In this document: positions 11,448 through 21,442 of the stretch, one piece after another
Layout of the letters: each line of letters opens with the position of its first letter
Numbering within the stretch: the stretch's first letter is position 1
Translations under genes and position numbers: made by a program
Source: Tubiluchus corallicola
Taxonomy: Eukaryota; Priapulida; Priapulimorpha; Priapulimorphida; Tubiluchidae
Direction of reading: 5' to 3'
Length of the DNA: 64,000 nt
NCBI GenBank assembly: GCA_030141605.1
Contig: JAQGDQ010000533.1
Span: 64,001-128,000, forward strand
The notes under the pieces: generated by a model
Seen by the model: the letters and a program-made list of their open reading frames with translations, nothing else
What the model was told of the DNA's origin: nothing
Databases searched by the model: none

Positions 11448-11855
11448 GGGCGGATACAGGTTTTAGAACAACGTGGGGCCCAACAGAAAAGCAGTTAGGG
11501 GATCTGGAGGAGCGGTGTAAGCTCCCCAGTGAGGTTCACCCGGACAACAATACATTTTACTGCATTTTAGACCACTTTTCTGCCTTCTAGAAGCCACTTC
11601 CTCAAAGAAACTCACTAGTTTAGAACAGGTGTCACCTCACATTTGACTCAAAGTTACATACCAATATATTGATATACACGCACGTAACTTTCATCTGTTT
11701 TCTTGTGCTCTATTATTTTTACAGGTATAAGGCACCTTTAAGATTTAGCAAATCGTTCTAATGCTTCTAATTCAGAGAAAATATTAATTTGGCGTGTTGT
11801 AACTGTTACTGTAAGTGGGGGCTTGGGCCCACGCCCTAAATCCACCTCTCATTCA
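11448..11855. mobile_element. Candidate non-autonomous DNA transposon, 'GGGGCGGAT' end
   Basis: The left edge reads CAGGGGCGGATACAGGTTTT and the right part (about 11815-11855) has the inverted, diverged form GGGCCCACGCCCTAAATCCACC. GGGGCGGATCCAG-type ends are common in hAT-like MITEs of invertebrates. No coding capacity. Confidence 0.45.
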
Positions 11856-12122
11856 TGCCTATAAAGATTTTCCCAGTTTAGAACTAGTTAGGCTCACATG
11901 CACTGCTGAAATTAATTAACAATTAAGAGTAACTGAGTTATTTCATTTTTACTGTAATTAAGGCCTAATTTGGCCTGTAGACTGGGGACCTCCGGGACAT
12001 GGGGACCCATAGACAGGTGTCTAATGTGCCTAAAGTATAATTCGCAATAAAGGATAATTAGGCCTATGCCTCAGACTCTGTACATTATTTAAAGAGATTT
12101 AGGCCTATAAGGTATTATTTAA

Positions 12123-12123
<1 letters not shown>

Positions 12124-12155
<32 letters not shown>

Positions 12156-12305
12156 GTCATCATACGCCCGTCACGTCTATTGTAGACATTGGGCGGGCAG
12201 AATTCTAAGATAAAAGAAATCTGCCTTCAGACAGGTAAACGCAGCAGTAATCCAGCAAAAAGCTAGACACTGCTACGGCAGTGGCTTGTCAGCACCACCT
12301 CCGTT
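12124..12305 (-). mobile_element. Candidate retroposon with (ATG)n tail
   Basis: On the minus strand a unique body of about 140 bp (starting near AACGGAGGTGGTGCTGACAA and running to GACGTGACGGGCGTATGATG) ends in a trinucleotide run (12124-12165). This is the layout of a SINE or LINE 3' end. I could not assign a family. Confidence 0.4.
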
Positions 12306-12967
12306 AATTAATTAATTATTTAATTAATAATAAAAATATTCGATTTCAATAACACCTACCATCATCATCATTCATGCTTTCTTCTCACCATTTTACTAGT
12401 GATGTTTTCTCACATTAGGCCTATATTCTTGCACTTAGGCCTAAAACGTTCCAAACACGTCCGTTGTTTTCCGATGATATCCGTTACTTGTGCGGCTTTA
12501 GGTGTACAAGTATTTTTAGTATTTCATAAAAACATCCCAATGATTACAACCTATATTTTCTCTTTTGGTGTATACGAATCTAACAAGAAGTGGAAATATT
12601 TAAACAATGTTTTCTAATGTTTAAAGGTATTCACATACTAAGATTCATACTTTTGCCAAAAACGCAAAAGTTACCACGGTGACAGATGTTTACACTAAAT
12701 CACACAACGATTAACATTGCAATTCTTAGCAAATTTCAAACATTTTACGTGTGCACATTGTAAACTATAAATGGCGACGTGCAGACGAAGAATGCTGGGA
12801 AATATGTTGTTTTACACATGAAGATTACTGACGCATGTCCCAGCTTAGGTTGAGATGCCAAGCATGTAAAAATGTCCCTGGCAATCACACCAGTAATCAG
12901 TTTCTCGTTACACCCTGAAGACATGGCGGCGAACATAAAATTTTTTATGGATACAAGCACTTCTCGA

Positions 12968-13070
12968 AGCTGCTGCATGCTTTTTTAAATATTTGAGAAG
13001 GTATAATTTCTATGCATTCCTGCTGCATGCTTTTTTAAATATTTGACAAGGTATAATTTCTATGCATTCG
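12968..13070. repeat. 51-bp tandem duplication
   Basis: Two nearly identical copies of a 51-bp block starting TGCTGCATGCTTTTTTAAAT, differing at a single G/C in the middle and at the last base. Confidence 0.85.
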
Positions 13071-13295
13071 TACGGATAAAAAACTGGTGACCCGATAAAT
13101 GCGTTCGTTTTTATTAGAAATCTATTCCTCGTGGCTGTCCCAATGATTGCATACCTACATTAAGCACATAAATTTTATGAATTTATGAACGTATGTAAAA
13201 TGCGTGTGCGGATATGCATTTAGTCATAAACAAATAAAAACAAATTCGACTCGAACTATTGGTCGAGGAACTCGCTGAACTCAATGTCAATGCCA

Positions 13296-13870
13296 TGCCG
13301 GCATCTTGAATTTAAGAATGCACATTAGAAATCTGACTCTGTCAATCGATGCAGAATCCATTCTAGTATATTCTTGCTTTGTTCGACCCATTACGACATG
13401 GTGGAGTTTTACTCTTTTCTTTAGGGTGATGCTATTGCTGCTATCTAGAATTCAAGATGGCAGATCAAAAATCTACTCCGTTATTTAATGCAGAATTTGT
13501 TCTAGTATATTCCTGTATTCTAGTATATTCCTGTAAAGTTGTATGTATAATGGTCTGTTGTGAACTGGCAAAGCCTTAGGCATCTTCGAAAACGATGCCT
13601 TCGCTGCCATCTTGAATTCAAAGTGGCAAGTCGAAAATTCGAGTTCGTCAGTCGATGTGGAATTCGTTTCTGTGTACTCCAGCAAAGTTTCATGAGGGTC
13701 CGTTGCGAATTGGCGCAGTTTTAGGCATTTTTCGAAAATTAAGTTATAGCCACCATCTTGAAATCAAAATGGCGAATCGAAAATCAGATTTCGTCAGTCG
13801 ATGTGAAATTTGTTCTAGTATATGCATTTTCATTGCAATCCGCCACGAATTCACGGAACCTTGGTGTCCT
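13296..13870. repeat. Diverged tandem repeat, about 150-bp period
   Basis: About four degenerate copies share 'atcttgaattcaaaatggc', 'tcgaaaatcagattcgtcag', 'tcgatgtggaatttgttcta' and 'gtatattcct'. No coding frame is kept between copies. Confidence 0.6.
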
Positions 13871-14379
13871 TTCCTTCATTCCAGAACAACATCGAGACGA
13901 GTAGCGATTTGGATGGAGTCCCTGACTCCCCAGTTTAACACTATTTATCGTTCAAATTCTTAACAGTTAAGCATTGTCTCAAAATTGCTCCACATTAAGT
14001 TTATTATATCGACCCTCACAGTCCCCTAGTACGCATGCGCTAAACTTGACTTCAATTGGCGTTCGAGGTATAAATGTAAAATATTCCTTCAGACAAATCG
14101 CCAGGCGAACCAGTGCAGTGTGTAACACGCACGCAGATACGCATACGCACGGACGTACACGCATTTCCAGCTGCAGAGAAGTCTATTAGTTAAAAATAAT
14201 AGCTGTAGAAGTACATGCAGAATCATAAGCAATAATCACATTGGAGATATCGAATAGAGGAAACGTTTTTTATTATGTCGTTTATTAGGTTAAACTTTCA
14301 AAATATATCACTAACTATATATATAAATTGACTACCTAATTTAATACATCAACACACTAAGTATATAACAGCACCAGAT

Positions 14380-14535
14380 AAGGTAAAGATAAGATAAGAT
14401 GCAGTTTATTCCAGATAAAAAGCCATAATATCAACAAATAATAAAAATTACTACATATGCACAATATCTGTCACGTCACACACTCACACACACGCGTGCG
14501 CGCGCGCGCGCGCACACACACACACACACAATACT
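14380..14535. repeat. LINE-type 3' tail remnant plus (CA)n/(CG)n tract
   Basis: On the minus strand 'ggaataaactgcatcttatct' with repeated TATCT near 14380-14420 resembles a LINE 3' end. Next to it, 14480-14530 is a mixed (AC)n(GC)n(AC)n run with Z-DNA potential. Confidence 0.5.
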
Positions 14536-15254
14536 GCAATAATAAAATTATTTGCAGATAATAAATTTATCAAAATTTTAAAGTATTTAAGATATTGAAG
14601 ATTTAAAGATTATTAAACACAGTATTAAAGATTTAAAATTAATAAGTGTTTTGTGTATATTGGAGATGTACACCATATTTATTGGAGGTGGGGGCAATAA
14701 GCCTTGATGTCAGGGAGCCTGTTTTCAAGTTTATCGCTTCTCGAATAGTCTCCAGTCTCTAGGTTCTGCGCATGCTCCAAACATGGAGACATCGGAAAAG
14801 GTTGCCAGCTGTTGGGCTTCATAATTCCCAGTTTTAATCTAAAGCTAATCCTGATCCTAGTGGCAGGACTTATTCTATTAGTAGGAATTAAAATCAAATA
14901 CAACATTTTGGGTCTATTCCACGCGCTGGCTTCATTATTTTGCTGCATGTAATGACGTCACATTTGTAAAAAAAAATAACAAAAAAGTCTGCATTAAAAA
15001 TCAAACTTTAAAAATTCCTTCTTCAGGGTACTCATGTTCAGAACTTAACCTGGAAGAAAGATTGTCAAAATCCGAAAGCTTGGTTTTTAAAGCAAAATTT
15101 TATGGGTGTTATTTCTTTATTGATTTTTTGCTATCAGATCACACTTGTTTGGCCTTCACTGCCTCACTCTGGCAGTGAAGAGTTTAAAAGTGCGCGGTTC
15201 AAAGTATTTTTGCTTAATAGCTTCATGATCTACTGCGTCGGGATCACAGAGCTA

Positions 15255-15445
15255 ATAAGATCGGTGTACTCTAGACGTAACGCGACCTGGGAGGTCGTGA
15301 GTTCAATCCTGAGGCCGGGTAATACCAAAGACTTAAAAAAATTTTACCTGCTGTTACTACTTGAGTTTCTTTTATGTAATTGTAGTTTGTTATTTACACT
15401 CGGCGATGAAAGCCTTATGGTAGGCTTGTGTTGTCTGTTTACTTT

Positions 15446-15539
<94 letters not shown>

Positions 15540-15597
15540 CGTCGTCGTCGTCGTCGTCGTCATCATCATCATCATCATCATCATCATTATTAAAAAC
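15255..15597 (+). mobile_element. tRNA-derived SINE with compound trinucleotide tail
   Basis: A tRNA-like head has a B-box-like GGTCGTGAGTTCAATCC near 15293-15309. It is followed by a unique body shared with the copies at 19843-20108 and 56140-56303 (GCCGGGTAATACCAAAGACTT, TTTACTTTAAATAAAGACTA). The tail from 15456 is (ATT)n, then (CGT)n, then (CAT)n. Confidence 0.7.
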
Positions 15598-16193
15598 ATT
15601 TCTTTATGGTACGGGCTGAATGAACCACAATCTTGGACAAGCGAAAATAATTATTGAAACTTCGTTCAATATACAAATTTGAAATGAAACTGAAAGTGCA
15701 ATAAAAATTGCATAAACTGCGTGTATTACAATAATTAATTATCAGCTTAACAATAAATTAATAAATTAGCTAACATTTTAACAGTTATTGTCCAACAGCT
15801 GTAGTATCTAGACATCTTCAACTGCGAAAGCGGATGTAAAAAATAATTTCTTTTCGATTAAAATTGTTGTTGCAAAAGCCATATTTAGGTATTTTTAGTA
15901 AATGTAACCCTATTCACAATGGACTTGGAAGCAGAGAAACGTAATCTCAATAACAGCACTAACACCAAAGATATGGTTGAAAACATCATCTTGTATTCAG
16001 GCTCGTTACACAGTGACGTTTCAGGCAAACCAAACATAATCTGATGATAGGTTCTTTTATTAAAAGACACAAAAGATACAATTAATTTTTTCAATTGCAC
16101 TGCAATAATTTTTCAATACCAACACAATTATAGTTTTTTTTTAATCCAATCCAATATGTCTGCAGGACTGTTGACTCATCAAGTCATCCAGGA

Positions 16194-17135
16194 TTAAGAA
16201 CGATGGACCAGCTTCCTGAAAGCTTGTCGAAACTCCGAATTCCGAGAATAAACTATCGGATTGACGACAATTCTGGAAAACCATACCATGTGCCCGGCAA
16301 CGAACGGCCAAACAGGAGCACGATAGAACGAACAAATAAATTCAAAGATTACTTGAAAAAAATTAAAAATCAGAAAGGATATCAGCACTAGTCCTATAGT
16401 TGCTGTGGCCTTGTGCTGAGTCCTACATCTCCTGACTGCCTCTCTGCACTGACTTGATGTCGTCACGGGCGTCTCGTTGGAAGTGACCTTGCGAGCCTGT
16501 TGTATGGCAGTGCGCCAAATTATTCCATACACCACTATAAGGCAAAGAGCTGGTACTATGTAGAGCAGACTTAGCAGAGCAACGCCTGAAGTGAAACGTA
16601 AGTACGACATGAAGCAAGGTAGTCCTGTCTTGATCCAGCCTGGCACCACAAAAGCTCCTACCACTACTGCAGCCAGTAACCAAGCAAAGACGACAGATAT
16701 AGCAGCTCGTGGAGCAGAAATCAAATCCGTGTGGCGCATCGGGCGAAAAATGGCCACGCATCTTTCTAGAGCGATCAGCCACAGCAGGTAAAAGTCAATC
16801 GTACTTAAAAACCACCACACAAGCAATGCATAACAGGTGATGACGTAGTCCATGTCACGTCCATCTCGTAGCAGCAATGTCAGCCGATATAATGATACAG
16901 GAGCCCACCACGAGACATACAGCAAACTCTCTACAGACAGTGCTGTAATACCGTAATGTCTCGGACTTTGCAAGTGTTTAAATTTGATAATAGATGTCAG
17001 CACCAGCGTACTGAGACAACAGATGAGAACTGAAACGACGACCACATAAAATGAGTAAATTATATAAGGAAGAATGTCTTCTGGTTCTTGGATTTTGTAA
17101 GTTCGATTGAAAAGAGATTCATAGAAATCCACCAT
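16194..17135 (-). CDS. Rhodopsin-class G protein-coupled receptor, intronless
   Basis: A single 313-residue frame with seven hydrophobic segments (about 22-50, 60-83, 97-121, 143-165, 183-207, 243-268 and 276-298). The family marks are an ERC triplet at 124-126 in the DRY position, Trp152 in helix 4, Pro195 in helix 5, Cys101 and Cys174 placed for the extracellular disulfide, and NPIVY at 292-296. An NRT sequon at 10-12 may be glycosylated. Odd points: the helix 1 GN pair is Leu-Ser (41-42), the helix 2 Asp is Glu69, and helix 6 has no CWxP motif. The protein ends soon after helix 8 with HRS. The ATG context (AAAATGG) is strong. Class A membership is clear; the ligand is not. It is divergently placed to RNF10, 4.2 kb away. 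Confidence 0.88.
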   Translation of the reverse strand: MVDFYESLFNRTYKIQEPEDILPYIIYSFYVVVVSVLICCLSTLVLTSIIKFKHLQSPRHYGITALSVESLLYVSWWAPVSLYRLTLLLRDGRDMDYVITCYALLVWWFLSTIDFYLLWLIALERCVAIFRPMRHTDLISAPRAAISVVFAWLLAAVVVGAFVVPGWIKTGLPCFMSYLRFTSGVALLSLLYIVPALCLIVVYGIIWRTAIQQARKVTSNETPVTTSSQCREAVRRCRTQHKATATIGLVLISFLIFNFFQVIFEFICSFYRAPVWPFVAGHMVWFSRIVVNPIVYSRNSEFRQAFRKLVHRS

Positions 17136-19842
17136 TTTTGTTTAGAAGATTTAGCTTTTCGATCTTGCAGGCAATAATCTCAAAGAAGCCAAGCAACATA
17201 AATCTGCAATACTCTTTTGATTACTTGAACTACTTTTGGGTAACGTTTGCATCCGTTCAATTACATTATCAACACTTTTTACACTGTTAATAACAACATG
17301 TCAGTTGGACGAAAACCAGTACGAGGATTCAGATAAGGATGAGCATTTTCACGTAATTTACAATTAGCATGGCGTCAATTTGGTTTCAAGCTCATGCCCG
17401 TTTAGTAAGACATTGTCTTCCAGCTTCTTTTGTGTGTCGTTTTTACAGCCAGGGCACTTGAACCAAACCGAAAACGTTGTTTGTAAACAAAGCGATTATG
17501 TTCGTCATTTCTTCCACGTTTACTGAGTGAGTTTAATACGAGTTGAAAGAACTTTTACTAAAAGTTTTTTGTAATTATATCTCCACTGCACAGACTGAGC
17601 TGTCAAGAGGCCTGCGAAATGTTTGATCACTACATTCATTTTCCAACCACAAGGTGATTATAATAACCTAAGATATCAATAACAAAGGTGTGAAAGTCCA
17701 AACCACACCACAAAGATGTGTTCTAGCTACAGACTATAATGATAGTCACACTTCCGAGTTGCACCTGCTATGTGTCAACATTGTAAAGAGCACCTAAAAT
17801 ATCCCCATTAATGACACGCAAGTGTGCTGTGCCTATTGTCCTTATATCGACCTACGGCACCATGGTAAAAACCCAGATGAAACCCAGTAAAAACCAAATA
17901 GTCTTCTGGATATTTTGTCCTAAATCCAGTGCCTAGTTATGCATTAATTTGGCACACTAGACACCTAGGGTCGAGTGCATAGGGTCCCTTAAGTATTGGG
18001 CGCCTCAGTTTGAAGGCCATAATGGCAGCAAAATAGAAATAACTCAAAACCAAGTGTTTTTACACTATTGACACTATTAATTAATACTTGTGAGCCCTTC
18101 TAGTTCTAAGTTGGGGTAAGCCTAAAGTTGTAAGCATACAAACATCGATTTTAGACTAATTGTACAAATAATTATTCAGCGTCGTTAGACATGGCCATCT
18201 TGGCGCCATTTTGGCGTCACTGCCGACGCACAAGTTAAGTTCAACGTGATTTCTGTTTTGCGCTAATAAATTACGCTGTTTAATAGGTTAAATTATTGTG
18301 CGCATCTTCATCCACTACCTGATTACCTTGCATCTCTAAAAACGCCTTGTAACTTATAATTGCTATAATTATAATTACATTGAGTTCTTTTTGTGCTTTA
18401 GTTGAGAACGTGTATATAATTGTAAGTACTTGATCTTTTAGTAGTTTATTGACCATAAAATTAACATTTACAGTCTTTAGCAGGGATAGCAGACAGAATT
18501 GAAACATTTCATAGACCAAAATTTTGTGCTTTTCAAATAGACAGCAACATTATACAAAGGTTAAAAAAAGTTCACAAAAACAAATTTTCATTTGATGTCA
18601 GCAAAAAACCATGATAATGACTGAGCTGAGCTTATAGAATTTTATAGAACTGTGACACTTCATTATAGTTCTTGCAAAAATTAGCGTGTTTTCTTACTCA
18701 TAAGCTTTTAAAATGTTTAAAGAAGAATGTTTGAGTACTTAACAGACAGTGTAGATGTTTGAGTCATCTGCATCAATGCCACATAACACGTCTGATATTG
18801 CACTCTATCACCAACAAAGAGCTACACCGGCGGGTGCACAACCTTGTAAGCCCACTCGTGAAAAATTTGATCCAGTAACATCGTCTGCATTTCGGTTGCT
18901 GCATGGGACATTAGGATGAATTTGTCCTATCCAGATGTGTCCTCCTTGCTGCCTTCCGTTCTCTGCCGATGAACTGGTCTCGTCCCGTTGTATTGGGGGG
19001 GGGGGGTGGTTGGTGCATACAGTCTTCTGCTGATCACATGGACCATGCCAATGACAGAGATCTGATGATGGTGCCATGGTCACTTAGGCATCCATGCACT
19101 CAAAAGTGAAGTAAGTTAGAACACAGTTTATGCACTTAAATTTATAGAATCAAAGTGAGCTTTATAATTATCAAATACGTATATAAAATTATGTATAAAG
19201 GGAATTTAAAATTTAATATAATAATGAAATGCTGGTGACACCTCGCCAACCGGGGGTGGTTCGGGCCTGCAGGTACAAAGGCGGAGCTGCCTAATAATGA
19301 TTTCCACATAACCACAGTTAAACAAAGCTGAATTAAATAATGCTAACTATTTAACTGGAAAGAGATTTAAATATTACAAGGATTAAACTAACTGTGACAA
19401 GATTTTAAACAAACTAAAGAAAAACAGAACAAAGAAATTTAGTGGCGAGACTGATACCTGACTTGCCATATGCTGGGTAGTAAGGGAGCTCTAACGGGAA
19501 GTCTAATGGAAGAAACACAAGCACAAGAACCACCAACTCTGCACGACCCGATTACCACTGTAGCTCCAAAGTACAGCAGGTTTTTACCCTCCCTTTATAA
19601 CCTTCCCCAAACTAGTGTACATGTCAGAAATAGAGCCAAAGTGAAAAATGATTAGTTGAAAGCAAAAAGTTGTGAAGATTTAACCAATAAGAACCGAAAT
19701 ATTAGTAAAAGAATAACTTAGAAGACTTATGTTTGAATTACTGGTACTTTAGGGGTGACATGTAATACTAGTTTGGTAACCATGCCGTATTATGGAATAA
19801 AGGTAGAGGTTGTGCAGAGTGGGCCGCCCAAGTGCCTGCGCT
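17136..19842. other. Intergenic, no supported gene
   Basis: AT-rich DNA between the GPCR and RNF10. It holds a G11 run at 18996-19006 and a 91-codon minus frame (18808-19083) rich in Cys and Pro that matches nothing I recognise. A block near 19235-19290 (ACACCTCGCCAACCGGGGGT) is GC-rich compared with its surroundings. Confidence 0.4.
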
Positions 19843-20108
19843 ACAATAATAATAAACCTTACTTAAAGTTGGTTTGTAGATAAACAATTAACATAAGCTC
19901 AAAGAGCTTTTGGCTGACTGTAAATAACAATTCCATAACTGCATAACAGAGACTATTATTGCCCCACGGTTACCCTAAATACCATGTGCTACGCAGGGTA
20001 ACAGTAGTTACCATTTTTAAAGTCTTTGGTATGACCCGGCCGCAGTACCGAACACACGACCTCCCTGACAGAAAGCTAATGCGTTACCACCAGACTGTAC
20101 CATCTGGT
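19843..20108 (-). mobile_element. tRNA-derived SINE, reversed copy
   Basis: On the minus strand it reads 'gtctggtggtaacgcattag' (A-box-like), GGTCGTGTGTTCGGTACT (B-box-like), then GGCCGGGTCATACCAAAGAC and the same body as the copy at 15255. It ends in a short (ATT)n tail at 19845-19856. Confidence 0.7.
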
Positions 20109-20539
20109 AAAATGGAAAGTGAGAAACACAGTAGTTGAGCTGACAACAATTAAAAAATTTATTTATGCTGCTTTGTGAAGTATTTCATTTTACGTGCAAA
20201 CCATTCTTTGGCAAGATGAGGTGCAATAAAATGTAAGTTTTCCAACTATGTTGCAGTAAAATTCGCGGCTTGAGTAGCAGTTTGGTCAGGGCTATACCAA
20301 TGGGCATCTTGTGAGAAGGATGATTAAATAATAAACCCATTCATTATTGTAAAATAATTATTGTTGACAATTATAAAAATAGCTGTTAGCCATAATTATT
20401 TTTGCTGTTAAGGGCTGACATATCGAAACAGTTTTACCTATACAGTATTTTTTAGCAAAGCTCACCTGGTCTGGTAGTAGATTTGTTCTTTTCCTTCTAA
20501 ATTCTAAGGATTGGATATTGAATAATCGTAGTCTTTCTG

Positions 20540-20860
20540 AATTTCTGCATTTTAGTCTTGGGACTCATTTGGCGGCCCTTCACTGTATTGCCTCAATAGC
20601 TTTGCGGATTCCATACTACTGACATATATTCCAGATGAGGTGTAACTAAAGATATATAGCCTACTAAACATATTAATAACTAACATATTAATAAATCTAA
20701 AACTTTTGGTGACGATCACTGATTGTCTATTTGCCGTTTTTACCTTTTCGAAAACATGTTTGTCAAAAAAAGTTGTCATTCACATACATTCCAAGATCTT
20801 TTTCGACTTGTACAGGTTCAAGTTCACACATGCTATTTCTACCAGGATGCATTATTAAAT
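20540..20860 (-). pseudogene. Dead non-LTR retrotransposon fragment, reverse transcriptase C-terminus
   Basis: In shifting minus-strand frames the DNA spells out, in order, motifs typical of LINE reverse transcriptase ends: VEKDLGMYVND, a KVKTANRQS...KSFRFIN stretch, then VTPHLEYMSVVWNPQ. Stops and frameshifts separate the parts, so it is not functional. The order and wording fit the CR1/jockey-like group; the exact clade is not assigned. Confidence 0.75.
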
Positions 20861-21283
20861 ACGTTATTAAAAACTGCTATTTCCATCAGGATACGTTATT
20901 AAAAACTGCTTCATTCAGCTTAAATCCTGGCGACAATTTTAAGATTTTTCTTTCAACCACAATATTTGTATTTTTATTACACGGCGTGGTCTCAAAAGTG
21001 TCAGTTGCAATTGTAAATCAATTACGTTTGGTCCGCTAGTCGCTCGAACTCCGCGAAATCTTGGGACAGTTTGTCAACATTCGGGTGCTTTCGTATAATG
21101 ATGTGAAGACGCCATTGTGATTTTACCTTTAGTTGAAGTGTTGATTGCCCGCCGTTTTCTTTGCTGGAGGAGCGAACTAATCGCCCCCAGCGTACTATAT
21201 TTTATTGCTTTAAATTCTTCAACTACTACTTACTGCATTTGTTAACGAATTGCAGCCGCATTCGTTCATTTTTTGTTGCAATC

Positions 21284-21442
21284 ATGGAGTGCTAGATGAA
21301 GATGAATTCGGGAAGCTCAGTTGATACACAGACGAGCTTGTGCTCAGGGTCTTACCCCGAAGTTATTATAGTAAATGATAGAAGAGTCCGACATGGACCG
21401 TACAGGTTCCACTGCCTCGGGTGGCAGGAGCAGTGCTGTTAG
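21284..21442 (+). promoter_or_regulatory. Two upstream ORFs in the RNF10 leader
   Basis: ATG GAG TGC TAG at 21284-21295 is a four-codon frame with A at -3 and G at +4. The next base begins another ATG (21296; a second in-frame ATG at 21302) opening a 48-codon frame that ends at 21440-21442. It overlaps the RNF10 start in a different frame. If the transcript starts upstream of 21284, both would reduce initiation at RNF10. The transcription start is not known. Confidence 0.45.

Noticed and set aside
15102-15593. 163-codon plus frame
   Set aside because: The C-terminal half is Tyr, Arg and His runs from trinucleotide repeats, and the rest crosses a tRNA-derived SINE.
18808-19083. 91-codon minus frame with several Cys and Pro
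   Set aside because: No recognisable domain, no splice partners, and it crosses a G-run; not enough to call a gene.
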